Shown here one piece after another: positions 28,004 through 37,103 of a DNA stretch of 64,000 bases (its first letter is position 1; each line of letters begins with the position of its first letter). Source of the stretch: Bacteroidota bacterium (lineage in GTDB: Bacteria > Bacteroidota > Bacteroidia > Bacteroidales > Bacteroidaceae); the NCBI GenBank assembly GCA_023426145.1, contig JAFABG010000040.1, positions 62,001 to 126,000 on the forward strand, written 5' to 3'. The position numbers and the translations under genes are program-made. A model generated the notes under the pieces. The model did not search any database and was not told the DNA's origin. It saw only the letters and a list, made by a program, of their open reading frames with translations.

Positions 28004-29404
28004 ATGATGAAGAAATTTTTCTTGATGTGGAGCTTTGTAACAGCTCTATTGACAAGTACTGTGTACACCTCTTGTGATGATAATGATGGGGCAGTGACCC
28101 TAGAAGAAACACAATCTGTACAGAAAGGTATAGCTATTACCTATCTACATGTAACTGATCAAATAATGAAAAATAGAGATGTTATTCGGGGAGAAAACTT
28201 TTTAGGAAATGGGGAGTATGTTACTTTTGCTGGCATTTTAGAAGCTAACAATAAAATCTATACTGCTCCTATTCCTATGGGATTGAGTGTGTACGGTTCT
28301 TCTTTTGATAATGGAGTCTGGGTGAAATATCCAGAATTAGTTAAAACTGAAGATGGAGGTACGAACAGTTCCACTTATCAGAAGGGAGAACTACAGTGGA
28401 CTCAGTATCCTAATGAAGCATGGGTGGCAATATACAACGACGAGAACTTTAACAACCCGAAGTTAATTAAGACTGATAAGATTAGCTATGCCTGTGGGAG
28501 AATGCGTTCACAGTATTATCAGACTATTTGGGCTGCAGACAACGGAGATGTATATGTTTTTTCTCCTAGTTATGCTAAGATTATGGATACTGATATACAG
28601 AAAACCAGTTTGCCTGCTGGGGTAGTTCGCATCAAAGCTGGCGAGGATAATTTTGACAGTTATTACAGTAATCTAGAAGAACTCTCAGGAGGAAAGTCAT
28701 TCTTACGTTGCTGGCATATTGCTGAAGATTATTTCTTATTGCAAATGTATACGGGTGAAATTGATTCACGCGGTACAGGAGCCACCCGGATGGCTGTATT
28801 CAAAGCAAGAGGAAATGGTGGTAATGGTGAATTTCATTATGTAGAAGGACTTCCAGAACCGGATCGTATCTCTTCTTTCTCTGGTACTCCGTTTTGTGAG
28901 AACGGCGTGGCTTACATTGGTGTTATTCCAATTTCTGTAGAAGGAGAAAATAATGATCCAGCTATTTATAAAATTGATCCCGTTGCTCATATTGCAACAA
29001 AAGGATTAACGGTTAATGCAACAGGTATTACTGCAATAGGTAGGCTAACAAAGAATTCCCACACTACTTATATCGTATCAGCTACTGTAACGTCGGCTAA
29101 TAGCACATCAAACTACTTATTGAGTGCTTCAAGTCTCGAGGATACAGACAATATAACTCCGGGGAATAATAATGGATTTGAAACTGCAACAGGTACTGCT
29201 TGGATTTTTTATAAAGACCAATATTTGTATCGTCTGCAATATAATCAAGGAAATGAAGGGGTAACTACAGCTTATGAACTTAATACAAACGGAGATATTG
29301 TAAAACGTTCGAACGAATACACTATTACACGTTTTACTACTTATGGTATAAACGGTGAGAATATAATCTCTTCGTCTGCTGTAGATGCAACTTTTATAAA
29401 TTAA
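28004..29404 (+). CDS. xusB: DUF4374 surface lipoprotein, XusB-like siderophore-binding protein
   Basis: 466 residues. An SPII signal ends at Cys24 (VYTSC). The following DDND is an acidic stretch of the kind used as a surface-export signal in Bacteroidetes lipoproteins. The rest is beta-rich, with repeated modules such as YACGRMRSQYYQTIWAADNGDVYVFSPS and FSGTPFCENGVAYIGVIP, suggesting a beta-propeller-like fold. In the Xus model it holds ferric xenosiderophore on the outer surface and works with the TonB receptor. It is 51 bases after xusA. Fold and ligand are inferred; family and lipoprotein nature are clear. Confidence 0.8.
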   Translation: MMKKFFLMWSFVTALLTSTVYTSCDDNDGAVTLEETQSVQKGIAITYLHVTDQIMKNRDVIRGENFLGNGEYVTFAGILEANNKIYTAPIPMGLSVYGSSFDNGVWVKYPELVKTEDGGTNSSTYQKGELQWTQYPNEAWVAIYNDENFNNPKLIKTDKISYACGRMRSQYYQTIWAADNGDVYVFSPSYAKIMDTDIQKTSLPAGVVRIKAGEDNFDSYYSNLEELSGGKSFLRCWHIAEDYFLLQMYTGEIDSRGTGATRMAVFKARGNGGNGEFHYVEGLPEPDRISSFSGTPFCENGVAYIGVIPISVEGENNDPAIYKIDPVAHIATKGLTVNATGITAIGRLTKNSHTTYIVSATVTSANSTSNYLLSASSLEDTDNITPGNNNGFETATGTAWIFYKDQYLYRLQYNQGNEGVTTAYELNTNGDIVKRSNEYTITRFTTYGINGENIISSSAVDATFIN

Positions 29405-29439
29405 AGTCTTGAATCTTTCTTTATAAGAATTTTAGTCTG

Positions 29440-29473
29440 CATGAGACTGTTCTCTTTTAAGTACAGTCTCATG
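29440..29473 (+). repeat. Intercistronic hairpin between xusB and xusC
   Basis: CATGAGACTG at 29440-29449 pairs perfectly with CAGTCTCATG at 29464-29473 around a 14-base loop. No T run follows, so it is more likely an mRNA processing/stability element than a terminator. It would bury the ATG at 29441. Confidence 0.6.
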
Positions 29474-29500
29474 TACATATACATAATCTCTAAAAATAGA

Positions 29501-30673
29501 ATGAGAAAATTTTTCAGAAAAATCCATTTATGGCTTTCAATCCCTTTTGGAGTAATAATTACACTTACTTGTTTTTCTGGTGCTATGCTGGTTTTTGAAA
29601 AAGAGGTGAATGAATGGATAAGGCCAGAACTGTATTTTGTAAAACAAGTTAAGCTAACTTCAATTCCAGTTGAGGAGCTGTTGGAAAAGGTAGCTACTAC
29701 TTTACCAGACAGTGTCTCAGTGTTGAGTGTGAGTATTTCCTCTGATCCAAACCGAGCTTACCAAATAAGTTTATCCAAACCACATCGTTCTTCCATATAC
29801 ATAGACCAATATACAGGTGAGGTTACTGGGAAAAATGAACGTTCTAGTTTTTTTATGTTTATGTTTCGGATGCATCGTTGGCTATTAGATAGTATGAATC
29901 CGGGGAATAAGGGAGTTTTTTGGGGCAAAATGATTGTAGGTGTTAGTACGTTTGTTTTTGTAATAGTATTAATATCAGGGATAGTAATATGGTGGCCTCG
30001 TACACGAAAGGCATTTAAAAACAGTTTTAAGATAGCTAGACAAAAAGGCTTGAGACGATTTTTGTATGACTTGCATGTAGTGGGAGGGATGTATGCATTT
30101 TTGTTTTTGCTAGCAATGTCATTGACAGGTTTAACATGGTCATTCTCGTGGTATCGAACAGCTTTTTACAATTTATTTGGGGTCGAAATGACAACCCAAA
30201 GTCAGAATCGATCTGTCCCAACAGAGAAGTCCATAAGGAAAAATAGAGATATAAGCTTGTTAAATGTAAAATCAGAAGGTTCTAATATGAGTCCTTTTGT
30301 ATATTGGCAACAGGTATATGATAAATTAAGTACTCAAGATCCACAATATAAATTAATCACTATTTCCTCAGGGAATGCTAGTGTCGCTCACGATTTTTAC
30401 GGAAATCAGCGTGCAGCTGATCGTTACTCTTTTAATGTTTTGAATGGGGAAATTCATAAAGTGGATTACTATCGTGAACAGGCTTCTAATAGCAAAATTC
30501 GTGGTTGGATTTATTCAGTTCATGTGGGTAGCTGGGGAGGAATATTCACACGATTACTTAGCTTTTTTGCGGCATTATTAGGGGCTTCTTTACCATTGAC
30601 TGGTTATTATTTATTTATAAAAAAAAGTTTGAAGAAAAAGAGGCGTGAGAATGTGTCTGATTTATCTGCATAA
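29501..30673 (+). CDS. xusC: PepSY-domain inner-membrane protein, XusC-like
   Basis: 390 residues from the Met at 29501 (MRKFFRKIHLWLSIPFG). An upstream Met at 29441 is rejected because it lies inside a perfect hairpin and adds an atypical N terminus. The PepSY-TM family layout is visible: TM1 (about 10-32), a periplasmic PepSY segment, TM2 (about 147-168, before WWPRTRKAFK), TM3 (about 185-212) and a last TM near the C terminus before the basic tail KKSLKKKRRE. Conserved histidines flank the helices (RKIHLW, RMHRW, LHVVGG, VHVGSWGG). Such proteins are thought to reduce ferric siderophores at the inner membrane; that function is inference. Confidence 0.8.
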   Translation: MRKFFRKIHLWLSIPFGVIITLTCFSGAMLVFEKEVNEWIRPELYFVKQVKLTSIPVEELLEKVATTLPDSVSVLSVSISSDPNRAYQISLSKPHRSSIYIDQYTGEVTGKNERSSFFMFMFRMHRWLLDSMNPGNKGVFWGKMIVGVSTFVFVIVLISGIVIWWPRTRKAFKNSFKIARQKGLRRFLYDLHVVGGMYAFLFLLAMSLTGLTWSFSWYRTAFYNLFGVEMTTQSQNRSVPTEKSIRKNRDISLLNVKSEGSNMSPFVYWQQVYDKLSTQDPQYKLITISSGNASVAHDFYGNQRAADRYSFNVLNGEIHKVDYYREQASNSKIRGWIYSVHVGSWGGIFTRLLSFFAALLGASLPLTGYYLFIKKSLKKKRRENVSDLSA

Positions 30674-30716
30674 TTAAATTCTTATTAATGATAAGCTTTG
30701 GAAATTTATGAATAAA

Positions 30717-30750
30717 AAACGGTAGGCCAATAATGTATTGCCTACCGTTT
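30717..30750. terminator. Bidirectional terminator between xusC and pfkA
   Basis: AAACGGTAGGC at 30717-30727 pairs perfectly with GCCTACCGTTT at 30740-30750. A run of A precedes it and T follows, so it fits both convergent genes. Confidence 0.85.
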
Positions 30751-30790
30751 AATATTTAACTAATAATTAGAAGTTATTTCTAGAATTATT

Positions 30791-31771
30791 TTAAATTGCA
30801 AGCTCTTTTAAAACATTGACTAGTTCCCTTTTAACCGGTTTATCGTTTTTAATGGCTTTACTGAATGGAACATAAACAATTTCATCATGTTCAATTCCTA
30901 TCATAACGTTTCGTTGATCTTCCATAATAGCGTCAATGGCAGCTGCACCTAAACGACTAGCCAAAATACGATCATGAGCTGTAGGGCTACCGCCACGTTG
31001 TAAATGTCCCAAGATAGTAACACGAACATCATATTGCGGATATTCGTTTTTTACTCTTTCTGCATAATGCATTGCACCTCCTGTTAGTTCGCTTTCGGCT
31101 ACAATAACAATGCTACTGTTTTTGGACTTACGGAAGCCATTTTTTATAAATTCTTCCAATTGATCTACCTCTGTACTAAATTCAGGAATAATGGCAGCTT
31201 CAGCTCCTGAAGCTATTGCTCCGTTTAATGCAAGAAATCCAGCGTCACGTCCCATTACTTCTACAAAGAATAGGCGCTCGTGTGAGGTTGCTGTATCTCG
31301 TATTTTATCTACTGCATCAAGAATCGTGTTTAAAGCAGTGTCATATCCGATCGTTGTATCTGTTCCGAAAAGATCGTTGTCAATTGTTCCCGGTAGGCCA
31401 ATGCAAGGTACATCAAATTCTTGAGCAAAAATGCGTGCACCTGTCAATGAGCCGTCTCCACCAATAATAATTAAGGCATCGATGCCTTCTTTTTTCATAT
31501 TATCGTAAGCCATTTGACGTCCTTCAGGGGTAGTAAACTCTTTGCAACGAGCAGTTTTTAAGATTGTCCCTCCCATCTGAATGATGTTACTAACATTTTG
31601 GCTTTTAAATTCTTTTATTTCACCCGAAACTAGGCCTTTATATCCTCTAAAAATACCTTTAACTTGTAACCCATTGTAGATAGCTGCACGTGTTACTGCA
31701 CGTATAGCTGCGTTCATTCCTGGAGCATCACCTCCTGAAGTCAAAATGCCGATACATTTTACTGTTCCCAT
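30791..31771 (-). CDS. pfkA: ATP-dependent 6-phosphofructokinase
   Basis: 326 residues. It phosphorylates fructose-6-phosphate. GILTSGGDAPGMNAAIRAV opens the ATP site. IIGGDGSLTGA has Gly where pyrophosphate-dependent enzymes carry Asp. GLPGTIDNDLFGTD has Gly where they carry Lys. Both choices indicate ATP as donor. MGRDAGFLAL and GHLQRGGSPTAHDR are the substrate segments. Monocistronic on the minus strand with a TAAATTTG -7 box upstream. Confidence 0.95.
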   Translation of the reverse strand: MGTVKCIGILTSGGDAPGMNAAIRAVTRAAIYNGLQVKGIFRGYKGLVSGEIKEFKSQNVSNIIQMGGTILKTARCKEFTTPEGRQMAYDNMKKEGIDALIIIGGDGSLTGARIFAQEFDVPCIGLPGTIDNDLFGTDTTIGYDTALNTILDAVDKIRDTATSHERLFFVEVMGRDAGFLALNGAIASGAEAAIIPEFSTEVDQLEEFIKNGFRKSKNSSIVIVAESELTGGAMHYAERVKNEYPQYDVRVTILGHLQRGGSPTAHDRILASRLGAAAIDAIMEDQRNVMIGIEHDEIVYVPFSKAIKNDKPVKRELVNVLKELAI

Positions 31772-31801
31772 AACAATCTTTCATTAATTAGTTTAATGTG
31801 G

Positions 31802-31809
31802 CAAATTTA
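31802..31809 (-). promoter_or_regulatory. Promoter -7 element of pfkA
   Basis: Minus strand reads TAAATTTG (TAnnTTTG), 31 bases before the pfkA ATG. ATTG lies 17 bp further upstream. Confidence 0.55.
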
Positions 31810-31941
31810 CAATAAAAAGTTGAAAGCAATGTTTGATAGTTTTTATTTCATTGCTTCAAAGCTTTAAAAATATTCAAATTACCTTGTTTTTCTTTCAATT
31901 TATTGTAAGCAAAGAAAGATTATGCAAGATTAATACAAAGC

Positions 31942-32811
31942 CTATTGCTGTATCAGTAATTGAATGTGGTTATATATTTTTTCCATTAGCCATTTAGGGG
32001 TAGAAGTTGCCCCACATATGCCGATGGAATTAATATTATTCAATAGAGAAGAATTGATTTCATTTTCATTATCTATTAAATGAGAATTTGGGTTTATTTT
32101 CAGGCACTCTTCAAATAAGACTTTACCATTAGAACTTTTTTTTCCACTGACGAAAAAAATTAAGTCATGACTAGCTGCAAATTTTCTGAGATTAGGCATT
32201 CTATTTGCAACTTGTCGGCAAATTGTGTCAAAGTACTCGAAAGTTGCATTTGGTGAAATGTGATGTTTGATATGTTCTACGATTTCCTGAAATCCTTCTA
32301 AAGACTTAGTAGTTTGTGAGAACAATCGGATATTTTTGCTGAAGTCTAATTTTTTAGCTTCCTCTGCACTTTCGATTACAATGGATTCACCATCAGTTTG
32401 TCCAACAAGACCTAACACTTCTGCATGCCCATTTTTACCGTAGATTACGATTTGTTTTTCTTTAGTTTCTTCTTTCCCGAATTCTTGCTTAATTCTTTTT
32501 TGAAGACGAATAACTACTGGGCATGTAGCATCAATTATTTCTATATTATTTTTTTTGGCTATAGAATATGTTTCCGGTGGCTCTCCATGTGCTCGGAGCA
32601 ACACTTTAACATTTCGTAGTTGCTTAAATTCACTTCGATTAATTGTGATTAATCCCATGGCTTTAAGTCTGTCAACTTCTCGGCTATTATGAACAATATC
32701 TCCTAAACAATAAAGAACTTCTCCTTTTGATAATTCTTCTTCTGCTTTATTTATTGCAGTAACGACTCCGAAACAAAAGCCAGAGCCCGCATCTATTTCA
32801 ACTTTAATCAT
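31942..32811 (-). CDS. ispH: 4-hydroxy-3-methylbut-2-enyl diphosphate reductase
   Basis: 289 residues. It makes IPP and DMAPP, the last step of the MEP isoprenoid pathway. The three cluster cysteines are visible: GSGFCFGVV near residue 13, DATCPVV near 96, and GICGATSTPKWL near 270. His-containing substrate motifs (DIVHNS, RAHGEPP, YGKNGHAEVLG) are intact. It follows cmk by 35 bases on the minus strand and is probably co-transcribed. Some Gram-positives carry a cmk-ispH-S1 fusion or cluster, so the pairing is a known neighbourhood. Confidence 0.94.
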   Translation of the reverse strand: MIKVEIDAGSGFCFGVVTAINKAEEELSKGEVLYCLGDIVHNSREVDRLKAMGLITINRSEFKQLRNVKVLLRAHGEPPETYSIAKKNNIEIIDATCPVVIRLQKRIKQEFGKEETKEKQIVIYGKNGHAEVLGLVGQTDGESIVIESAEEAKKLDFSKNIRLFSQTTKSLEGFQEIVEHIKHHISPNATFEYFDTICRQVANRMPNLRKFAASHDLIFFVSGKKSSNGKVLFEECLKINPNSHLIDNENEINSSLLNNINSIGICGATSTPKWLMEKIYNHIQLLIQQ

Positions 32812-32846
32812 ATATTACCTCTTTCTTTGGAGTTTAGTGGTAGTCC

Positions 32847-33536
32847 CTATTCTGTAATAACTTTTTCAAATTGCTCTAATAACCATTGCTTTTGTTGTGC
32901 AATTGTTAAATCAGAATTATCTAGAATTAGAGCATCATCAGCTCTACGTAGAGGACTTATAGCTCTATGTTCGTCTATATAATCTCTCTGTTTAACATTC
33001 TCCAAAATTTCCTCAAAACTACTTTCTATCCCTTTAGCTTTCAATTCTTCAAAGCGGCGTTTTGCTCTGATTTCAGGTGAAGCGGTTACAAATATTTTAA
33101 GTTCTGCATCAGGAAATACAGTTGTTCCTATATCTCGCCCATCCATAACTATTCCTTTGTTTACTCCCATAGCTTGTTGTTGGGAAACCATTGCTTCACG
33201 TACAAAGTCCAGCGTGCTTATAGGACTCACTTTAGAAGATACTTCCATTAAACGAATTTCATTTTCTACATTAATTCCATTAAGAAATGTTTGTGGAAGT
33301 CCTGTCTCTGTATCTAGGCAGAATGATATATGAATGTCATTTATGAGTTCTTTTAATCTTGATACATTGATTTTACTGTCGGCGAACAGCTTATTTTCTA
33401 TGCTAAATAAAGTGACAGCACGATACATAGCTCCACTATCTATATATATATATCCTATCTTACGAGCCAAATCTTTAGCCATTGTGCTTTTTCCACAAGA
33501 TGAAAAACCGTCAATTGCAATTATTATCTTTTTCAT
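32847..33536 (-). CDS. cmk: Cytidylate kinase
   Basis: 229 residues from the Met at 33536 (MKKIIIAIDGFSSCGKST). An upstream in-frame Met at 33587 is rejected because the -7 box at 33561 falls inside that extension. The P-loop is GFSSCGKSTMAKDLA. MDGRDIGTTVFPDA and the C-terminal ...RADDALILDNSDLTI are Cmk signatures. It phosphorylates CMP and dCMP. First gene of a cmk-ispH unit. Confidence 0.93.
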   Translation of the reverse strand: MKKIIIAIDGFSSCGKSTMAKDLARKIGYIYIDSGAMYRAVTLFSIENKLFADSKINVSRLKELINDIHISFCLDTETGLPQTFLNGINVENEIRLMEVSSKVSPISTLDFVREAMVSQQQAMGVNKGIVMDGRDIGTTVFPDAELKIFVTASPEIRAKRRFEELKAKGIESSFEEILENVKQRDYIDEHRAISPLRRADDALILDNSDLTIAQQKQWLLEQFEKVITE

Positions 33537-33560
33537 ATTATCTAAGTCTTGTTTACTCGC

Positions 33561-33568
33561 CAAAGATA
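33561..33568 (-). promoter_or_regulatory. Promoter -7 element of cmk-ispH
   Basis: Minus strand reads TATCTTTG, 24 bases upstream of the chosen cmk ATG. It decides against the longer start. Confidence 0.55.
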
Positions 33569-33670
33569 CACTTATTTTGAAAATCAACCATTATTTTCAG
33601 TGCAAAAGCAAATGAATGAGTATGAAAGAATTAAAAAAGTTAAAAAGCTAGATAAAATAGAGAGAAGAGA

Positions 33671-33701
33671 TTAGTGGTTTTCCGAAAATGTACTATATTT
33701 G
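33671..33701 (+). promoter_or_regulatory. Promoter of the TonB-family gene
   Basis: TTAG at 33671-33674 (three of four), exactly 19 bp, then TATATTTG at 33694-33701, a full -7 box. Confidence 0.65.
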
Positions 33702-33753
33702 CCCACAGACACAGTAAAGGAAAACTTTTTTAATCATTATATTAATTAAATTT

Positions 33754-34437
33754 ATGGAAGTAAAAAAATCACCGAAAGCAGACTTGGAAGGTAAAAAATC
33801 CACATGGCTGCTAATTGGTTACGTCGTGGTTTTGGCTTTCATGTTCGTTGCGTTCGAATGGACGCGTCGTGATGTGAAAATCGATACAAGCCAGGCCGTA
33901 GCTGATGTCGTTTTTGAAGAGGAAATTATTCCTATTACAGAGACTCCTGAGCAACAAGCTCCACCACCACCTGAAGCGCCTAAAGTGGCTGAACTTCTAG
34001 AAATTGTAGAAGATAATGCTAAGATTGATGAATCTACTACTATTTTAACTGAGGATAATACGCCAAAGGTTGATGTAAAATACGTACCTGTACAGGTTGT
34101 TGAAGAAGAGCCTGAAGAACAAACTATTTTTGAGGTTGTAGAAAATATGCCTGAATTTAAGGGTGGGCAAGCTGCATTAATGAGCTATCTAGCGAAGAAT
34201 ATTAAATATCCGACTATTGCTCAGGAAAATGGAACTCAAGGTCGTGTTATAGTTCAGTTTGTGGTAAATAAAGATGGTAGTATTGTTGATGCTAAAGTGG
34301 TTCGCAGTGTAGATCCTTATTTGGATAAAGAAGCACTTCGTGTGATAAACTCAATGCCCAAATGGACACCTGGTATGCAACGAGGAAAACCTGTTCGTGT
34401 TAAATTTACGGTTCCTGTAATGTTTAGATTGCAGTAA
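33754..34437 (+). CDS. tonB: TonB-family energy transducer
   Basis: 227 residues. A short cytoplasmic N terminus is followed by one TM helix (about 17-35; WLLIGYVVVLAFMFVAF). A periplasmic linker contains EQQAPPPPEAPK. A C-terminal TonB_C domain (about 135-227) has the family pattern KYPTIAQENGTQGRVIVQFVVNKDGSIVDAKVVRSVDPYLDKEA split over the fold. It couples the proton motive force from ExbBD to outer-membrane receptors such as the XusA-like protein. Monocistronic with its own promoter and terminator. Bacteroides has several TonB paralogues, so it need not be dedicated to one receptor. Confidence 0.88.
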   Translation: MEVKKSPKADLEGKKSTWLLIGYVVVLAFMFVAFEWTRRDVKIDTSQAVADVVFEEEIIPITETPEQQAPPPPEAPKVAELLEIVEDNAKIDESTTILTEDNTPKVDVKYVPVQVVEEEPEEQTIFEVVENMPEFKGGQAALMSYLAKNIKYPTIAQENGTQGRVIVQFVVNKDGSIVDAKVVRSVDPYLDKEALRVINSMPKWTPGMQRGKPVRVKFTVPVMFRLQ

Positions 34438-34456
34438 TTTGTAATATTCATATTCT

Positions 34457-34485
34457 AAAGAGGCTGCGATGAGCAGCCTCTTTTT
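34457..34485 (+). terminator. Terminator of the TonB-family gene
   Basis: AAAGAGGCTGC at 34457-34467 pairs perfectly with GCAGCCTCTTT at 34473-34483. The loop is GATGA and the T run extends to 34485. Confidence 0.9.
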
Positions 34486-34508
34486 ATTCATAAATATTTG
34501 GAATTTTT

Positions 34509-35483
34509 ATGTTCACAGCTTCTCAAATACTAGATCGTATTAATAATTATATTTTAGAACAACAGACTGCAAGAACCCCTCAAGGGCTTTATGCTCCAAT
34601 GGAATATGTTCTTTCTTTAGGCGGGAAACGAATACGTCCTGTATTAATGTTGATGGCTTATAATTTATATAAAGAAGATCTTTCATCTATATATTCTGTC
34701 GCTTCTGGCATTGAGATCTATCATAACCATACTTTGTTGCATGATGACCTTATGGATCGTTCGGAGATTCGTAGAGGAAAACCAACTGTTCATAAAGTGT
34801 GGAATGATAATACTGCGATCTTATCTGGGGACGCAATGCTGATCTTGGCTTTTAATCGTATGGCAAGTTGCGAGGTCAAATATTTGAACGATATAATGAG
34901 CGTTTTTAGCCAAACTGCTCTTGAAATCTGTGAAGGGCAACAATTTGATATGGAATTTGAGTTGCGAGACGATGTTACTGAGAGTGAATACCTTGAGATG
35001 ATTCGTTTGAAAACAGCTGTTTTATTGGCTACTAGTTTGAAAGTGGGAGCAATTCTAGCTGATGCTCCTGTTGCTGATGCTGATAATCTTTACGACTTCG
35101 GTATGCAAATGGGGATAGCTTTTCAATTACAGGATGATTTGCTTGATGTTTATGGTGAACCTGAAACTTTTGGCAAGAAAATTGGAGGGGATATTTTATG
35201 TAATAAGAAAACTTATATGCTTATTAAGGCTTTGGAGGGCGTTAAAGGTCAACTGAAAGAAACTTTGTCTTATTGGCTGAAAGTGCAAGACTTTAAACCG
35301 TTGGAGAAGATTTCAGCTGTGACTGAAGTCTATAATGAATTGAATATTAAAAAAGCTTGTGAGGAGAAGATTGCTGAATATTACGCTCTAGCTATGATGA
35401 AACTTGATGCTGTAAATGTTACTGATGATAAAAAAGTAGAGCTTAAGAAAATAGTGCAAACCTTAACATCTCGTGTAATCTAA
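34509..35483 (+). CDS. Long-chain polyprenyl diphosphate synthase
   Basis: 324 residues, all-alpha prenyltransferase. The first aspartate-rich motif is LLHDDLMDRSEIRRGKP. The second is FQLQDDLLDVYGE. GGKRIRPVL near residue 38 binds the diphosphate. It elongates farnesyl/geranyl units with IPP to long-chain products (menaquinone side chain or similar). Chain length cannot be read with certainty. The next gene begins 14 bases downstream, so the two are probably co-transcribed. Confidence 0.88.
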   Translation: MFTASQILDRINNYILEQQTARTPQGLYAPMEYVLSLGGKRIRPVLMLMAYNLYKEDLSSIYSVASGIEIYHNHTLLHDDLMDRSEIRRGKPTVHKVWNDNTAILSGDAMLILAFNRMASCEVKYLNDIMSVFSQTALEICEGQQFDMEFELRDDVTESEYLEMIRLKTAVLLATSLKVGAILADAPVADADNLYDFGMQMGIAFQLQDDLLDVYGEPETFGKKIGGDILCNKKTYMLIKALEGVKGQLKETLSYWLKVQDFKPLEKISAVTEVYNELNIKKACEEKIAEYYALAMMKLDAVNVTDDKKVELKKIVQTLTSRVI

Positions 35484-35497
35484 TTGAAAGAGTTGAT

Positions 35498-36193
35498 ATG
35501 CCTTATAGAAGACTTCCTAATACAGATCAAGCTAGGATAAGAGCGTTGAAAGAGGCGGTCAGACAAGGCGATTTGTGCGATGTAGGTGAGTTGGCTATTT
35601 CCTTCAAAACTTTATTTGAAGCTCGTAACTTTCTTCTTAAATTTGAGTCTGCACGATTGCATTATTCTCAATGCTATGATGAACAATCTAAAGCAAGTAA
35701 AAGTCATCATCTGAATATAAGAATGGCTCGACTTTACATTTCACATTTTATTCAAGTTCTTAATTTAGCAGTTCTTCGTGATGAAATTAAGTCTGCTCAT
35801 AAAGTCTTTTATGGCTTACCTGATAATAACGTATTGCCAGAGTTGGTGACTGAATACTCATTAGTACAATGGGGAGAGAAAATAATAAATGGCGAACAGC
35901 AACGAATTTCTAAAGGAGGAATACCCATTTATAATCCGACTATTGCTCGTGTGAAAGTATATTATGATATATTTAGGGATAGTTATGAACGACAAAAGAA
36001 TTGTCAGTCAGCTACTAACAGAAGTTTAAATAAACTCGCTTCAATGCGTGATCAAGCTGATGAATTAATTCTGAATATATGGAATCAAGTTGAAGGTAAA
36101 TTCTCAGATATAGTCCCTATAGAGTTGAAACTCCAGAAGTGCCGCGATTATGGGATTATATATTATTACCGTTCAACTGAAGTAAGAAAATAG
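35498..36193 (+). CDS. Conserved hypothetical, helical protein of unknown function
   Basis: 231 residues. I do not recognise a named domain. The protein is charged and apparently alpha-helical, with no signal peptide or TM segment. Notable stretches are NTDQARIRALKEAV near the N terminus, SHHLNIRMARLYISHFIQVLNLAV (about 68-91), and a Cys-containing helix near KLQKCRDYGI at the C terminus. It lies 14 bases after the polyprenyl synthase and 13 before TatD, tightly inside an apparent operon. The conserved-looking position suggests a real housekeeping-adjacent protein. Function unknown. Confidence 0.75.
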   Translation: MPYRRLPNTDQARIRALKEAVRQGDLCDVGELAISFKTLFEARNFLLKFESARLHYSQCYDEQSKASKSHHLNIRMARLYISHFIQVLNLAVLRDEIKSAHKVFYGLPDNNVLPELVTEYSLVQWGEKIINGEQQRISKGGIPIYNPTIARVKVYYDIFRDSYERQKNCQSATNRSLNKLASMRDQADELILNIWNQVEGKFSDIVPIELKLQKCRDYGIIYYYRSTEVRK

Positions 36194-36206
36194 AGCTACA
36201 ATTATT

Positions 36207-36983
36207 ATGTTAATAGATACTCATTCACATCTTTTTCTTGAAGAGTTTAAAGATGATTTGCCACAAGTCATTGAACGAGCAAAACAGGCGGGTATATCTC
36301 GCATATATATGCCTAATATAGATAGTACAACGATAGAATCTATGCTGTCAGTGTCTAAAGATTATCCAGATTATTGTTATCCAACAATAGGCCTTCACCC
36401 TACTTCTGTCAACGAAAATTATATGGAGGAATTAGCAATTGTAAATGAGCGTTTGAGAACGCTCAATAATTTTGCAGCTATCGGTGAAATAGGTCTTGAT
36501 TTATACTGGGATGGAACTTTTTTGAAGGAACAGTTAGTAGCTTTTGAACGACAACTTGAATGGGCGATCGAATATCATTTGCCTGTTATTATCCATTCAC
36601 GTAATGCTTTTGAATATATATATAAGGTGATGAGTAACTATAAAAGCTCTTCATTGACAGGTATATTTCATAGCTTTTCTGGAACTGAGGAAGAAGCGAG
36701 TAGACTTCTCGAATTCGAGAGATTTATGTTTGGTATTAACGGCATTGTCACTTTTAAGAAATCTTCTTTGCCTGATGTCTTATCTTCTATACCAATGGAA
36801 AGAATAGTCCTAGAAACAGATTCTCCTTATCTATCTCCAGTGCCTAATCGTGGGAAAAGGAATGAAAGTGCTAATGTGAAATATACACTTTTAAAATTGG
36901 TTGATGTTTATCACACTACCGTGGAACACCTTTCTGAAGCCACTTCTCAAAATGCTTTAAAAGTGTTTGGATTGGTCAAATAA
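36207..36983 (+). CDS. tatD: TatD-family metal-dependent hydrolase (DNase)
   Basis: 258 residues, amidohydrolase TIM barrel. Metal ligands and signatures: DTHSHLFLEEF near residue 4, EIGLDLYWD near 92, IIHSRNAF near 129, FHSFSG near 153, and LETDSPYL near 206. TatD proteins act as 3'-5' exonucleases or D-aminoacyl-tRNA deacylase-like enzymes; the exact substrate is not defined here. Third gene of the cluster with the polyprenyl synthase and the helical protein. Confidence 0.9.
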   Translation: MLIDTHSHLFLEEFKDDLPQVIERAKQAGISRIYMPNIDSTTIESMLSVSKDYPDYCYPTIGLHPTSVNENYMEELAIVNERLRTLNNFAAIGEIGLDLYWDGTFLKEQLVAFERQLEWAIEYHLPVIIHSRNAFEYIYKVMSNYKSSSLTGIFHSFSGTEEEASRLLEFERFMFGINGIVTFKKSSLPDVLSSIPMERIVLETDSPYLSPVPNRGKRNESANVKYTLLKLVDVYHTTVEHLSEATSQNALKVFGLVK

Positions 36984-37069
36984 GTCTCTGAAGATTTTAA
37001 ATTATATTAATTTGCGAGATTTATTCAAGATAAAAGAGTGATAATGCTTTATGAAAAGAAAAAAAAGGA

Positions 37070-37077
37070 TACATTTG
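37070..37077 (+). promoter_or_regulatory. Promoter -7 element of tRNA-Ser
   Basis: TACATTTG matches TAnnTTTG. Transcription would start about 20 bases before the mature tRNA. Confidence 0.6.
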
Positions 37078-37103
37078 TAGCTGAAAATGGAGAAAACCCA
37101 TAA

